From Allium sativum (taxonomy: Eukaryota > Streptophyta > Magnoliopsida > Asparagales > Amaryllidaceae): DNA of 64,000 bases. Location of the stretch: positions 395,107,565 to 395,171,564 of the forward strand of contig CM060909.1 of assembly GCA_030737875.1 (NCBI GenBank), given 5' to 3'. Below, piece by piece: positions 46,901 to 58,918 of the stretch; positions within the stretch are counted from its first letter, which is position 1; every line of letters starts with the position of its first letter. The notes below the pieces were generated by a model. That model did no database searches. It was not told where the DNA came from and saw only the letters and a program-made list of their open reading frames with translations. The translations under genes and the position numbers were made by a program.

Positions 46901-49900
46901 TTGGAGAATCCGACAGTCAGATCTCCCGCAATATCCATTCGAAGTCAATGGTCGAAATTCGCGAACTGCCGCGGCGCGGCGCGTTCTATTCAGGCCGTTA
47001 TATTATATATAATATATATATATATAATATATACTTCGTCGATTTCCTTTTAAAACGTATTTTATAAATCGTTTTAAATTCGTTTTCAAAACGATTTCAA
47101 CTTCTTTTCAAATTCAAATCAAAATTGAATTTTTCCTTATAAATTCGATTTAAATTCATTTCAAATTGATTTCAATTCAAATTGATTTCTAATTCAATTT
47201 CAGTTCGTTTTCAGTTCAATTCAATTTCAATTCGAATTCATTTATATTCAATTTCAATTCGAATTCATTTCTATTCAGTTTCAATTTGAATTCACTTCTA
47301 TTCAATTTCAATTTCAATTTGAATTCATTTCTATTCAATTTCAATGTGAATTCATTTCTATTCAATTTCTATTTGAATTCATTTCTATTCAATTTCAATT
47401 TGAATTCATTTCTTTCTAAAATTTCAGATTTTGAAATCACTTTCGATATTTGTTATAAAATGAATAAAATCGATATAAATATCGTTCACGTCAAAATGGC
47501 GTAAATCTAATCAACACGGCTTCATATATTGATATTTTCAAATATTCCATTTCGAATATTTCTATTTCAAATATTCTATTTCAAATATTTCTTTTTCAAA
47601 TATTTCTACTTCTAAACTGGAATGAGGCCCAATCAATTACCATATAATGTTAATTATATGGATTTTCTACAACACAGGTATATATCAACAACGATGAATA
47701 ATCAACCATCATCCAAAGTGCATTCCACACTGTATAAGCATCAAATATAAATATTCAACGCTTATAACAGTCTGTCAATCAATCGATCGACATACAACTA
47801 ATTATTGGGATTAGTGTATGTCATATATCATCCCAATACCCGTGCGGGGTTTCAAACAATCAAACACAGATTTTATTTGTGCAGTTGGGCGATGTGTAAA
47901 ATTTATCGTCCCAATCAATATCAGTCAAATGTGTGCATGTAAACAAATCGTCCGATTTGTTTATTTTTATTTCATTTCATATGCACGTTAAAAATTCTAT
48001 TTTTAACTATAAAATATTTTTAACTATATAAATATTTTATTTCATTTCACATCACATCACACAATCAACTACACATCAAAATCAAACAAACAAGCATACA
48101 AGCCATCTATGGTCTGTGGACGACGGGTGTCGGGTGCTACTAAACACCGTCTGCATCCTAGTATATATTTCAACTAGAAAAATAAATTAAAGGTGAGAAG
48201 TTCTCACAGAATTGCTAATCTAACGCCTCGACTCTTCTTTATAGAAAATCTTCGCCACTCACCCTTTGTCACTTTCTTTGCTTGTATTCTCTACATATGT
48301 AAAAATCACATTTTTACTTCGTTATTCAATATATAAAAATCGAATTTTTACTTTGCTATTCAATATATAAAAATCGAATTTTTACTTTGCTATTCAATAT
48401 ATAAAAATCGAATTTTTACTTTGCTATTCAATATATAAAAATAGAATTTTTAATACTTCTACTATAATAAAAATTATATTTTTAACCTTCTACTATAATA
48501 AAAATTATATTTTTATTTCGCTACTTCTATATGAATTTATAAAAATCCGGTCTTTCTTCTCTATATGAATTTATAAAAATCCGGTCTTTCTTCTCTATAT
48601 GAATTTATAAAAATCCGGTCTTTCTTCTCTATATGAATTTATAAAAATCCGGTCTTTCTTCTCTATATGAATTTATACTTTTAAAACGTTATATTATATA
48701 TAAAAATTATCCTACATACTCACATAAAAGAATCTTATGTCTTTATATTAATTAAAAATATGAACTTTATATAATAAAAAAAATATGAACTTTATATAAT
48801 TAAAAATATGAACTTTATATAATTAAAAATATGAACTTTATATAATAAAGGAAATCAAGTTTTATAAAATAAAGAAAATCAGAAAACTTACATTCAATCG
48901 AAGAAGGGGGTGCGTTTTCCGTTCAGTTGGCCGTGGGAGGGCACGGGGTGGTGCATTGAGGCCTGAGGCGGCGGTGGGGTCCGCAGTTGGTCGGAGCCTG
49001 GGCGGTGGCGCGGCTAGGTCTTGCTGGCCTTCGATTTGGGGCGGTTTCCTTTGCAGAGAGGGAGAATAGAGGAGCAAGGGGCGGGAGATCATCAGGGCGG
49101 CGGCGCCTGAGCTGGAGGGAGGCCGGACCCGCGACGGCGACGCCTGATGAGGCGATGGCTGACCTCGCGCTGGAGCGACGGGGACTAGGGCATCGGGTTC
49201 CTTTGGGGTTTTTTTTATTATTTTATAAAGTGAGCGTTGACTGTATCGTGGAGGGAGGGAGAGAGAAAGTAGAAAAGGGGCCAACCACTTATAATTATTA
49301 TATTTAATTATTTTAAATTCAAAAAAAATAACTTTTTTTATTCGAACTCGAAATGAGACCCAATGACTATCGTCCCTAGCTAATTACCCCCATTCCAAAC
49401 ACAATGGGATATGCCACCTAAGCCAGTTTGGCCGTTTCGATCAGTTTTCGTCAAAATCAAAAAATAACTCTATATATTGAATTTGAACGCACATTTCAAT
49501 TTACCGGAGCCACATACTAACTCGAAAAATTCCAGAAAAATTATTTCTAGCTTCGTATTGTCGATACGGTCCTAACAAAGCTAATTTCGTTAAATTCTGA
49601 GACCGTTTGTAAAATGGCCATTTTCCAGTCGATTAAAATCAACTAAAACTAGTCAAACGCGTTTTCCTTTGCCACGCACACATATTGATTCGAAAAATTA
49701 TGAAATTTGAAACCTAGCAATAACTTTACATCACGGATCCAACAAAAGTGGTTTCGTCGAAATCCGAGGTCGTTTGCAAAATTTCCATTTTTAAGGGCCT
49801 GAATTCCACAGTGACTATTCAGAATTTTCAACTGGACATATCTTTTGAGTCCCGCTATGAAATTTCGATTCTTCGGATTCATTGGAAAGATATTCTCTAT

Positions 49901-50190
49901 TAGATTCTATTATTTTTGGTTTCACTAAAATCCGGTTTATATTGCACCCGATACATTCATTGGAAGTTTGAAATCGAATTATCGAACTACCGCGCCATTT
50001 TCAATTCCTTTTATAATTTAAAATAAATATTTATATTCTAACGACGATCTATATAATATATACGTTAGAATTATATTCAAAATAAATTTCTCGTCGATAT
50101 TATTTAAAATAATCCATTTTAAATAATCAAAATTCACTAAAATTGCCAAAATAAAAAATTTAAACTGTCCCAGATTTCCGGGTTATTACA
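43980..50190 (-). repeat. LTR3 of LARD-2 (6,211 bp), complete
   Basis: From TGTAATAACCCGG (50190) to CGGGTCGTTTCA (43980), collinear with LTR2. It keeps the TATA-like box (49288-49293), the GC-rich leader with a 140-aa frame (48862-49284), the GTAAGT site (48891), the acceptor-like site (48158), the 27-bp array (47218-47415) and the hairpins (46065-46322). Length differences from LTR2 lie largely in the 34-bp arrays. The right flank (ATAGATTCC) is LTR-B-type DNA, so LARD-2 inserted into an older giant LTR. Confidence 0.9.
48158..48891 (-). other. Candidate 734-bp intron in LTR3
   Basis: Same donor-like (GAAT then GTAAGT) and acceptor-like (ACTAG then GATGCAGACGG) sites as LTR2. It contains four plus four units of the two 34-bp arrays (48300-48680) and the AAATATGAACTTTA array. 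Confidence 0.4.
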
Positions 50191-51309
50191 ATAGATTCCT
50201 TTACATATCTTAGAATCACTACATGTGTTCGAGCATCTCACAGATCTCGAATCCCCACATAGCCTTCACATCACGACCGCTTCCAAAACATAGAACCCAT
50301 ATACTAGTTTTGAAGTGGTTTTCGATAAGTACAACACTTACCAATCCTGGTCTCCTCAAAACCAGTTGCTAGATTTAAGGTCAAGTTCTATAGTCGAAAC
50401 CGACTACAATTCATATAATAGACGATTATATATGGAAAACAACCTCGCTTAATTTCCATAACAACTAATTAAACATCCAAGGCACTACCAAGGTCATGAA
50501 GCATGATAAATAGCAAAATCACTATCAAGTCACAAAGCATGGTAAAATAATCGAAACATGATTAACTCACATAAACGGCTTCTTGTCCCTTTCCCATTTA
50601 ATTAATATTCATTAATTAAAACTACTTTATTTGTAAAACTTCTTTTAACAAATAAAACTTCATTTGTCTATAAGACTTCAATTATTCATGAATAACTTAT
50701 ACTCGATTAGTATCCCTTTATATACTAGTATATGTTCAACTTATACACATAAAAGGTGTATATGTATGTATTCTACTAATTCACAATGTCTTTAGTCTTA
50801 ATACTTAAAAAGTATTAACATACTTAACCATCCAGTTTAAGTATAATCACAATTCATTTTAAAGATTTCCTTTCTAACTTCAGTATTTCAAAACATATTC
50901 ATATACTTATCCCTTCGGTATAAGTATAACCACAATTCATTTCTAAGATTTCTTAAAATATAATCAAAGAGGTTAAAAACATTGTTTAATGAAGAACCTC
51001 TTCTCTTTTATAAGTTAAACATCTTATTCAACATCTTTATCCTGAATGAGTTCTATATTTTTTTCCATCTTTAAACCCACATTATTAAAGATCTAAGTAT
51101 ATTCAAAACTGTTAAACAGTATAATTCCAGTTTAGCTACCATGAGTTTAAAAACAAGTGTTGCTATAACATTGTTTACAATAAACCCAAACCAATTTATT
51201 TTATATAATTATCTTTAAATATTCGTTTAAAGATCCAATTATATTAACTTCGATGATATAATCTAAAAGGGTTCAAGACGAATGTAACACATTATCACGA
51301 CAAACCCAA
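50191..51309 (-). repeat. LTR-B-type fragment
   Basis: Aligns with about 9544-10662 of LTR B in the same orientation, from a GATTC...CACTACATGTGTTCGAGC stretch to ACGACAAACCCAA. It includes two GGGTT/AACCC-type hairpins (51143-51196 and 51268-51309). It is cut on the left by LARD-2 and on the right by a chromovirus LTR start. Confidence 0.8.
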
Positions 51310-51382
51310 TGTAACACCCCGTTATTTTGAAAACATGACATAAGAGATAATTAAAGAATAATTAATTTTTAAAAGAAGAATA
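51310..51382 (+). repeat. Tip of a plus-strand chromovirus LTR
   Basis: Begins TGTAACACCCCG and shares AATTAAAGAATAATTAATT with the reverse complement of the chromovirus LTR near 15085-15149. Only about 73 bp survive before LTR D. The orientation is opposite to the main chromovirus, so it is a different insertion. Confidence 0.65.
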
Positions 51383-54300
51383 TGACACGACCTGAACCAC
51401 TCCGTAAAGGAAAGCCCGGATTGAGATGAGAACAAGCCACATCGGGACACAAACAGAAGAAAATTTCATTGCTTATTACAACAATTTACATCAGAGTACA
51501 AGAATATAACAGAGTATGAATTAATATTACACATTCGATAAATATCAGAGATTCAAATTACATTTAAATACATAGCAGCGGAAAAATAATACAAAAAACA
51601 CAACTAAAAGAAATACACGGATACAGAGCTTTCCGAGTATAATTCCAGCTGTAAACCGGGATCCTGTAAGAATAAATATTCACAACCAAAACTACTAGCT
51701 GCCCATGTGGAAAGTAGGGGCAACCAACGTTTAGGTTAAAACAATAAAATCCAGGTCAGTCATATGACTGGCGTGAGAACTAAAACAGTTATTTAAAACT
51801 TTACTTTAAATCAGATATATCAAGGGACCACGACGTATAACACGGAACTGGTTTCCTCCCAAGAATACTAGTGCATATAACAAAACAACGCAATTCTTTT
51901 TGGAAAAATGAGGCTATTATATGACCCAGGTCCCATAACACAATGCAACGCAAGCCAGAGGATAGGGTCTTCCCTTATAATAGCCAAACATGCTTGGTAC
52001 GTTAAAACAAATTCCTTGATAACATTATAAGTGCATAGTGTATAAAATAACTTCAAATATAAATGTATCAATCCTAGACGGCATGAGTACCATATATCAT
52101 GTCGCCAATAGTAGGCTCTACAATCAAAATCGCAATGTCAAGTATTGGAAGTTGGATTTCCTTCTGTGAACCAAGGCAAAGGATCATTCTTACTGCTTCG
52201 AGACGCTCTAGCCCGTGTCTCAGGCAAGTACTCAGTCAAGCCTTTGGATCGTCAGGGTCGGTCCACACGGAGTGGATTAAAATGCCTGTACACTGCATTT
52301 CCCCGCCCTACGGGGCGTCAATATGGTCTGTATAAAGACCATCCTTCGGCTCCGTAGAGACTGAAATAACCGAGGCGCCTCGCATATCCATCATCCACAT
52401 AAGTAAAATGTCAGGGCTAGTAAAACGCTGACACCACTCCTAGCTAGAAGGAAACGCATGTCCTCCTTAATGTCCTCTCCCGTTTCTGGTTCACACCGGG
52501 GTGTGAGGCTTGCAAATTAACGCTACGCAAAGCTATGCTAAATTAAAGCTGTGCTTTGATCATCAACCACAAGACTCTGCTTTTCAATAAAAGCCTTGAT
52601 CGTTTGCATCTCAGCGTGCCACACAGGCCATTAACGCTATGCAACCGATGTCTATCAATCACACAGAATGAAATCCGATGTCAGACACACATCCATTTAC
52701 AAGTTCGTTCTGGGTCTGAACGAAACCGGAGGCATCTTATTCCTTCCCCATATGTCCAATACAGGGGAGAAGTCCTCGCATATCCGGTCGATCTCCAAGT
52801 ACGTCTGGACGATCACCACTTATTACCTTGTCTTGGGTGTACAGCCCAATCAAGACATCAGTAATCATCCAAACGATGTGAAGACCTCCGGTCTTCAACC
52901 ACTGTCTTCATCCTCGACATATCTTCGATTCAGTTATTCAGAATGGGATAAACCCGGTCTTTCTGAATAACTCGCTTATATAAAAAACAAGTGCTATAAA
53001 AACACAACATACGCCTCATTCCAATTCTGAATATTCTTTTATTTAAATATTCATATCCTTTGGGAAAGGTTCCCATTAATTTTATCAAAGATAAATTCTT
53101 TAAATTTATTCTTTAATCTTCCTTTGAATATCAATTCAAACCAAATTATGGTTTACCCAAACTAGTCGGGATTAGCGAGCCTTACCGAAGTAATCATTTG
53201 TTTAATTTCCCAATCCCAACCTATTCATCCCATGAAGCAAAACTGGTAATACTTCATATCTAACACCACGGTGTTATCGGTAAAATTAATTATCATTTCT
53301 CGTTCAAATCTAATTAAAGATTTAACTATCGCTTGGAGTAAAACTGGTGGTACTCCATTCTCGATCATTACTTGAACTTGATAATTTTAGTTATCAAATT
53401 CACCTTTCAATCTATTTAAAAATTCATTAAAACTCTAATTCAGTTTTAATTTCCAAAAATCATTACTTAATGACTATTCAAAGTTAAGAAATAAAGCTTA
53501 CCTTTAACTGGGTTAAAGAACTAATGTCATTTAAAACAAAGCTCATGATAAACCCAAAATCTCATTCCACTAACAATGGAATCTTCACGGAAAACAGATC
53601 AATATATACAATCAATATGAACTTCCATATCCAACCAATAATATAAATGGAATAATGGCAAGGCCTTTTAAATTCCATATATATTAATAGTCTTCCTCTA
53701 CAGAAGCTCACTTCGATTATTACCAAATCGAATTCCATTCAATTCCAATTTATTTTATTAAATTGGAAAACTTTACTTTGGAAATTCTTCTTTAAATCTT
53801 AACAAAAGATTTATAAATTCAAAATCACATTTCACTGTAAATTGGGTTAAAGAACGAATGTCGTTAAAACAAAGTTCACAACAAACCCAATTCACATTCC
53901 ATTAATTATCGGGTTAAAGAACAAGTGTTATTTAAAAAACCGTTCACGATAAGCCCAAAAATCAGTTCCAATCCAATTCCAATTAAATATTAATTAATTG
54001 GTATACTTCATTAAATCTAAATAAAAACATTTAATCTTTTCTCAACTGGGTTTAAGAATAGTGTTAATGAAGACACCATTCATGACAAACCCAAATCCCA
54101 TTTGATATCAAATGCAAGGCTCTGAATAGAAAATATATCGGCTTATATTCAATATCAAATTCTGAAATCAACAAACATCGTATCGGAATAACGATATATA
54201 TATCTTCCAAATTCCTCCACAACGCCGTATAATCACAGAATCCAATATCAAAATATTCCGGAGATAATTTCGATTCAAATCCATTCCAATTCATATATTG

Positions 54301-55759
54301 GAAATTCTGGTTATTTTTAAAACCATTTCAAATCTAATTTATTTATTTAAAATATTGGATCATAAATCTAGTTCATAACTAGTTCATTTCGATAAAAATA
54401 TATTTTTATCTTTTCAAATATGGGATTTTTCATCCCAATTCTCTCCAAATCATTTATTATGATTTTAAACCATTTATTGATATTTTTAATAATTTTATCA
54501 AGGCCCGTACAGTCGATTTCCATAAACGACCATTGAACTGCACTTACAACGACCTTTTCCAAATTTGATTTGGACACAGTTCCAAATCCAACTGGTAGAT
54601 TTCTAATTTCTTGTATCCGTTAGAAAGCTCTTTTCGATACGAACCCAATGGTTCTGGTTTTAGGAGAATCCGACGGTCGGATCTCCCGTAATGTCCATTC
54701 GAAGTCAATGGTCGAATTTCGCTAACTGCCGCAGGGTGGGGCGTTCTATTCAGGCCATTGTATAATATATATATAATATATATTTCGTCGATTTCCATTT
54801 AAAACGTATTTTATAAATCATTTTAAATTTGTTTTCAAAACGATTTCAACTTCATATTCAATTTCCGATCAAAATTGAATATTCCATATCATTAATATAT
54901 AAATGACAATGTTTTCAAAACATTAGATTATGAAATCAATTCCTTTTCGATATTCATTACAGAAATGAATAAAATCGATATAAATATCATTCACGTCAAA
55001 ATGGCGTCAATCTAATCAATACGGGTTTACATATTTATATATATTCGTGCCTATCCCAAACCAGACATCAAAATCATATTTTGATCCTTTACTGAATATT
55101 ATTTTAAAATATTCGTTATTTTAAAATCTTCGTTCTGAACTGGAATCAGACACAGTCAATTACCATATAATGTTATTATATGTATTTCATACACACATGT
55201 ACATAATCAATAATTAAACACAGTCGACCATCATCCAAAGTGCATTCTACACTGCATAAGCATCAAATACAAATATTTAACGCTTATAACTGTCTGTCAA
55301 TCAATCGATCGACATACAGCTAATTATTGGGATTAGTATATGTCCAATATCATCCCAATACCCATGTGGGGTTTCAATCAACAAATAAGGAATTTTATTT
55401 GTGCAGTTGAGCGATGTGTAAAATTTATCATCCCAATCAATATCAGTCAAATGTGTGTACATAAACAAATCGTCTGATTTGTTTATAAATATTTATTTTA
55501 TTCATATACACATTAAAAATTATATTTTTAACTATAAAATATTTTATTCCATTCCACATCACACAATCAACTTTCACAACAAAATCAAACTAACAAACAA
55601 GTCGTCCATGCTCTGTGGACGTCAGGTGTCGGGTGCTGCTAAGCACTGTCTGCATCCTAGTATATATTTTAACTAGAAAATAAAATAAAAGTAAGGAGTT
55701 CTCACCTTTGGTATCCACTCCGCCGTGCTTTAATTGTCGATTTATGTAGTATACCTACG

Positions 55760-56190
55760 TTCAAAAGTTATATTTTTAACCAATCAATAATTATTATTTT
55801 GTATGATTATTCTATAAATAACAACATAGGCTAAAAATTATATTTTTATCTTTCTAACAATAATTTCATATTTTTATGACAACAGTACCTAGTTAAAAAT
55901 CACATTTTTCTGTCGCTAATGAATGTATAAAAATCACATCTTTATTTTCTCTATGATATAATAATCATATTTTTATTATCTCTATAATATAAAAATCATA
56001 TTTTTATTATCTCTATAATATAAAAATCATATTTTTACATCGCTATTATATAAACAAAAATTGTATTTTTATTTCACTTCTCGTATAATAAAAATCATAT
56101 TTTTATTATGTTATTCATATAAAAATATTATTTTTATATCAACCTCGTTCATATAAATACATTTTCATGCTAATATTTATATATAAAAAT
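55760..56190. repeat. AT hairpin array in LTR D
   Basis: About a dozen short palindromes of TAAAAAT-nnn-ATTTTTA type (loops tat, cac, cat) at irregular 30-50 bp spacing, with partial 27-bp periodicity around CTCTATAATATAAAAATCAT. The unit sequence differs from the 34-bp arrays of LARD-2, but the hairpin core is the same. Confidence 0.6.
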
Positions 56191-56739
56191 CATATATATA
56201 TATATATATATTTGGATTAATTGACACGAATAATCCCAAGTTTAACGTGTCCGCCCATATTAATCTCAAGTTTGCATTATTTAAAAATAATCCTAAGTTT
56301 AGAGGGTGTCTTCCCAAATTGATCCTATTGACCCTTTAACCTGTTATAGCCAGTAACCTTGTTTTAACTTTCTCAAATCAAAAATACAATTCACTTTATT
56401 GATTTTGCACAGCTTTGAAAAGCAAATCACACAGCTGCATCACCATACATCTGAAATAAAAAACAAACATACATCTGAAACTATTTGTCTGAAAATCAAA
56501 ACTCAAATCTGGTGACCAAAATAAACTCAACCTCAAGGAGAAACAACCTCCATTAGATATCTACATGGCAAGCGAATTTAATTCATATGAGCAGCTTCAA
56601 CGATTCTGCCTTCTTCGAATGTATACGTCAGCAACTAATTTTCCACCTGCATCGCTATAGTCGAAATCCAAAAATAACCTGTTAATTGAAACTCTGACTC
56701 TGCTAGACCTTTGGTTGCCACGCTGGGAATGAAACCTTT

Positions 56740-57006
56740 GTGAAAAATGAGTGCGACTTTTCTTCCAGTCCTCTTGTCCCTGAGTCTGTCAAGTATCATT
56801 GTGGTAACAATGTTAATGGGTTAGGTGGTAGTGCAATTTGTCATGAGAACATGGGTGTCAAATCTTCTAGCACACAAGGTCTTTGTGATTTTATCAAAAC
56901 GAATTCTAGTACTGCTGCGAATCATGTGCATGTTCCTTTTATTCACTGCAATGATAAAATAACCTGTACCTCCTTTTTATCTAAGTCCATCCACTATACT
57001 TCATGA
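56740..57006 (+). CDS. Unrecognised 88-aa frame inside the Pack-MULE
   Basis: An open frame starting MKNECDFSSSPLVPESVKYH with several Cys and His residues but no regular metal-binding spacing. I recognise no family. Base composition is richer in GC than the flanking LTR, so it may be part of a second captured host fragment. It lies 220 bp upstream of the AAA-ATPase piece in a different frame. It could equally be chance. Confidence 0.2.
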   Translation: MKNECDFSSSPLVPESVKYHCGNNVNGLGGSAICHENMGVKSSSTQGLCDFIKTNSSTAANHVHVPFIHCNDKITCTSFLSKSIHYTS

Positions 57007-57224
57007 GCTACTTCATCCTGTGACGCTGTACTCTAGGACTTCCATTTTCTGTAAACCATTTCCACATCCTGGCCATCTCTTCCAAACAATCGAACAATAA
57101 TAGACTAGCCATCAGAAATTACCAAATTACCCTTTTCTACCCATTATTAACTTCCCGTCCTTTCTATCCCTTAACCCCCAAATCATAATATCCGAGTACC
57201 CCCTCTTCCATTCAGTCCATTTCC

Positions 57225-57638
57225 ATGCTCAACACTGAGACCAAATTGGTCCTCGTGGTGGAAGACGTCGACTGCTCACATGACCTCTCCGATTGCAACG
57301 TTGGCGCTAGGCCTGGTATGAACGACAACCCAAAATTGGAGGCGGATTCGGGTAGAAAGGATCAATTGACGATGAACCATCCGAAGAAGTTGGATCCGAC
57401 GATGCTGAGGCCGGGTAGGATGGATTGAAAAATCAATTTGGGGTACTGTGGGATGGAAGGGTTTAAGGTTCTGGCGAAGAATTATTTGGAGGTTGATGAA
57501 GGGCATGAGGGGATGAAGGAGAGAAGGAACGAGTGTAGTAAAAATGGTTACACAGAGGAATCTGGAGACGTTAAAAGTTTAAACAGGCTACAACAAGTTA
57601 ACAGGTTTGCAGGATCAATTTGGGAAGGCACCGCCTAA
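57225..57638 (+). pseudogene. Captured BCS1-type AAA-ATPase fragment
   Basis: Plant BCS1-like AAA-ATPases are membrane-anchored ATP-driven machines of mitochondria or ER. The fragment shows their Walker B region (LVLVVEDVDCS, residues 7-17) and the arginine-finger region (NHPKKLDPTMLRPGRMD, residues 51-67). After a single in-frame TGA (57426-57428), the same frame continues with the family's next block, INLGYCGMEGFKVLAKNYLE. The roughly 35 residues normally between Walker B and the arginine fingers are lost and replaced by unrelated residues. Walker A is absent. The frame then runs into the terminal inverted repeat. It is a gene scrap, not a working enzyme; a fused transcript is possible. Confidence 0.85.
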
Positions 57639-57919
57639 ACTTGGGATTATTTTTAAAAAACGCAAACTTAAGATTAATATGGGAGGACACGTTAAATTTT
57701 GGATTATTCGTGTCAATTAATCCTATATATTTTTATAAACTAAAAATCATAGTTTTTTTTCTTTTTAAAAATCATAATTTTTTGTTTTTATAACTAAACA
57801 AAAATCAGTTTTTATAACTAAACAAAATCTGTTTTTATACCTAAACAAAATCATTTCTTATAACTAAACAAAATCAGTTCTTATACAAATTAAAAATAAA
57901 AAACAACTCACCTTTGTTC

Positions 57920-58918
57920 CACTACAACAAAAACACTATATTACAACCTTAATTTTACAACGGTGGCAAAAGCACCATTGTAATAAATGTTTTTTACAAC
58001 TGTCATTTTCCTAAAGTTGTAATAAATGTATTTTTAACAACTTTTCATTTTGTTAGTTGTAATAAATGCCTATTACAAACTTCTTGTTTATAATATCTAT
58101 ATTTAAAAACTAATTATATTAATATTTAATAATTAATAATAAACTTTGGAATCAATAATATTTATTAGTTATTATTAGATAATTAATATTTAATAAGTAG
58201 TAATTTATTTTTAATAGTTAATGTATGTTAACTGCTTATTAATCAATAATTAGTAACATACATTATAAGCTTTTAATAATTATTAATCGATTATATCTAA
58301 GTAGAAATAAGTAAAAGTTAAATAAGTAATTATAATTTTTTTGCCTACTAAATAATAATTTTGGCTACTAAATAATAATACTTAATTTTGGCTACTAAAT
58401 AATAATAATTAATTTAAAATATTAAATAGTTAATCGATAAATAAGTAATTATTTGATTAATAATCAATAATTGATAAATAAATATTGAATATACAATTTA
58501 ATTAATAATTAACAAACATAATTCACTATTAAATACAAGTGATTAATATTTAATAATAATATTATATTGTGTGAAAATAGTTACAAGTTAAAATTCAGTA
58601 TTTAGTGGTTATCATAGTCTTAAATCTGAACAAAAAAGTTGACAATTTGTATGCTACATTTTGATCAGAGGCGTAACATGCGAAAGGAATTCTTGGCTCC
58701 AACGAAAATTTCGTTTGGCTCCAACAAAAATTTTCGTTTGGCTCCAAAACAAGTTTTATGGGCTCCAAACCAAACATTTCGGGTCTAGCACCGCTTCAAA
58801 CCCTTATCCAAATTCACTTGCCTTATAATTTAATCTCCAGCCACTAAACGTTTTCTTCCAAACCCTTTCCCAAATTCGAGAAATCCTAGAATCATCCAAA
58901 CCCTAGACCCGATAAAAT
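57920..58918 (+). mobile_element. 5' end of a CACTA (En/Spm) transposon
   Basis: Starts CACTACAACAAAAACAC, close to the plant CACTA terminus CACTACAAGAAAA. The next 150 bp holds subterminal repeats: a hairpin ACAACGGTG-gcaaaag-CACCATTGT and three TTGTAATAAATG copies (about 57985-58070). AT-rich DNA follows, then four GGCTCCAA repeats (58687-58770) and a leader-like stretch with AAACCCTAG (58800-58918). LTR E interrupts it at 58919. The other end and any transposase are outside the window or lost. Confidence 0.7.

Larger units (their letters stand above)
33395..50190 (-). mobile_element. LARD-2 tandem array: LTR-interior-LTR-interior-LTR
   Basis: Three LTRs and two interiors of one non-coding element lie head to tail on the minus strand: LTR1 (truncated, 33395-35597), interior 1 (35598-36635), LTR2 (36636-42935), interior 2 (42936-43979) and LTR3 (43980-50190). 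Each interior has a PBS on its left and a PPT on its right. Corresponding landmarks repeat every 7.26-7.34 kb, and the copies look nearly identical. Such arrays arise by unequal exchange between LTRs of neighbouring or sister copies. No protein-coding frame is present. Confidence 0.9.
56214..57723 (+). mobile_element. Pack-MULE (non-autonomous Mutator-like element), 1,510 bp
   Basis: Terminal inverted repeats of at least 115 bp (56214-56328 and 57609-57723), both beginning GGATTAATTGACACGAATAA, match at roughly nine positions in ten. A perfect 9-bp target duplication TATATATTT flanks it (56205-56213 and 57724-57732), the classic Mutator size. No transposase is encoded. The interior carries a piece of a host AAA-ATPase gene, the definition of a Pack-MULE. 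It sits in the TA-rich hairpin array of LTR D. Confidence 0.92.
51383..57919 (-). mobile_element. LTR D: LARD-2-related LTR, split by a Pack-MULE and cut by a CACTA
   Basis: The left end TGACACGACC matches LTR2's TGAAACGACC. Collinear landmarks include the conserved block (52075-52530), four GGGTT/AACCC hairpins (53507-54097), the acceptor-like site (55657) and a donor-like AAAGGTGAGTTG (minus, 57911). The Pack-MULE occupies 56214-57723. The promoter half is absent because a CACTA element starts nine bases beyond the donor-like site. Divergence from LARD-2 is clear to the eye, so it is an older relative. Confidence 0.75.
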
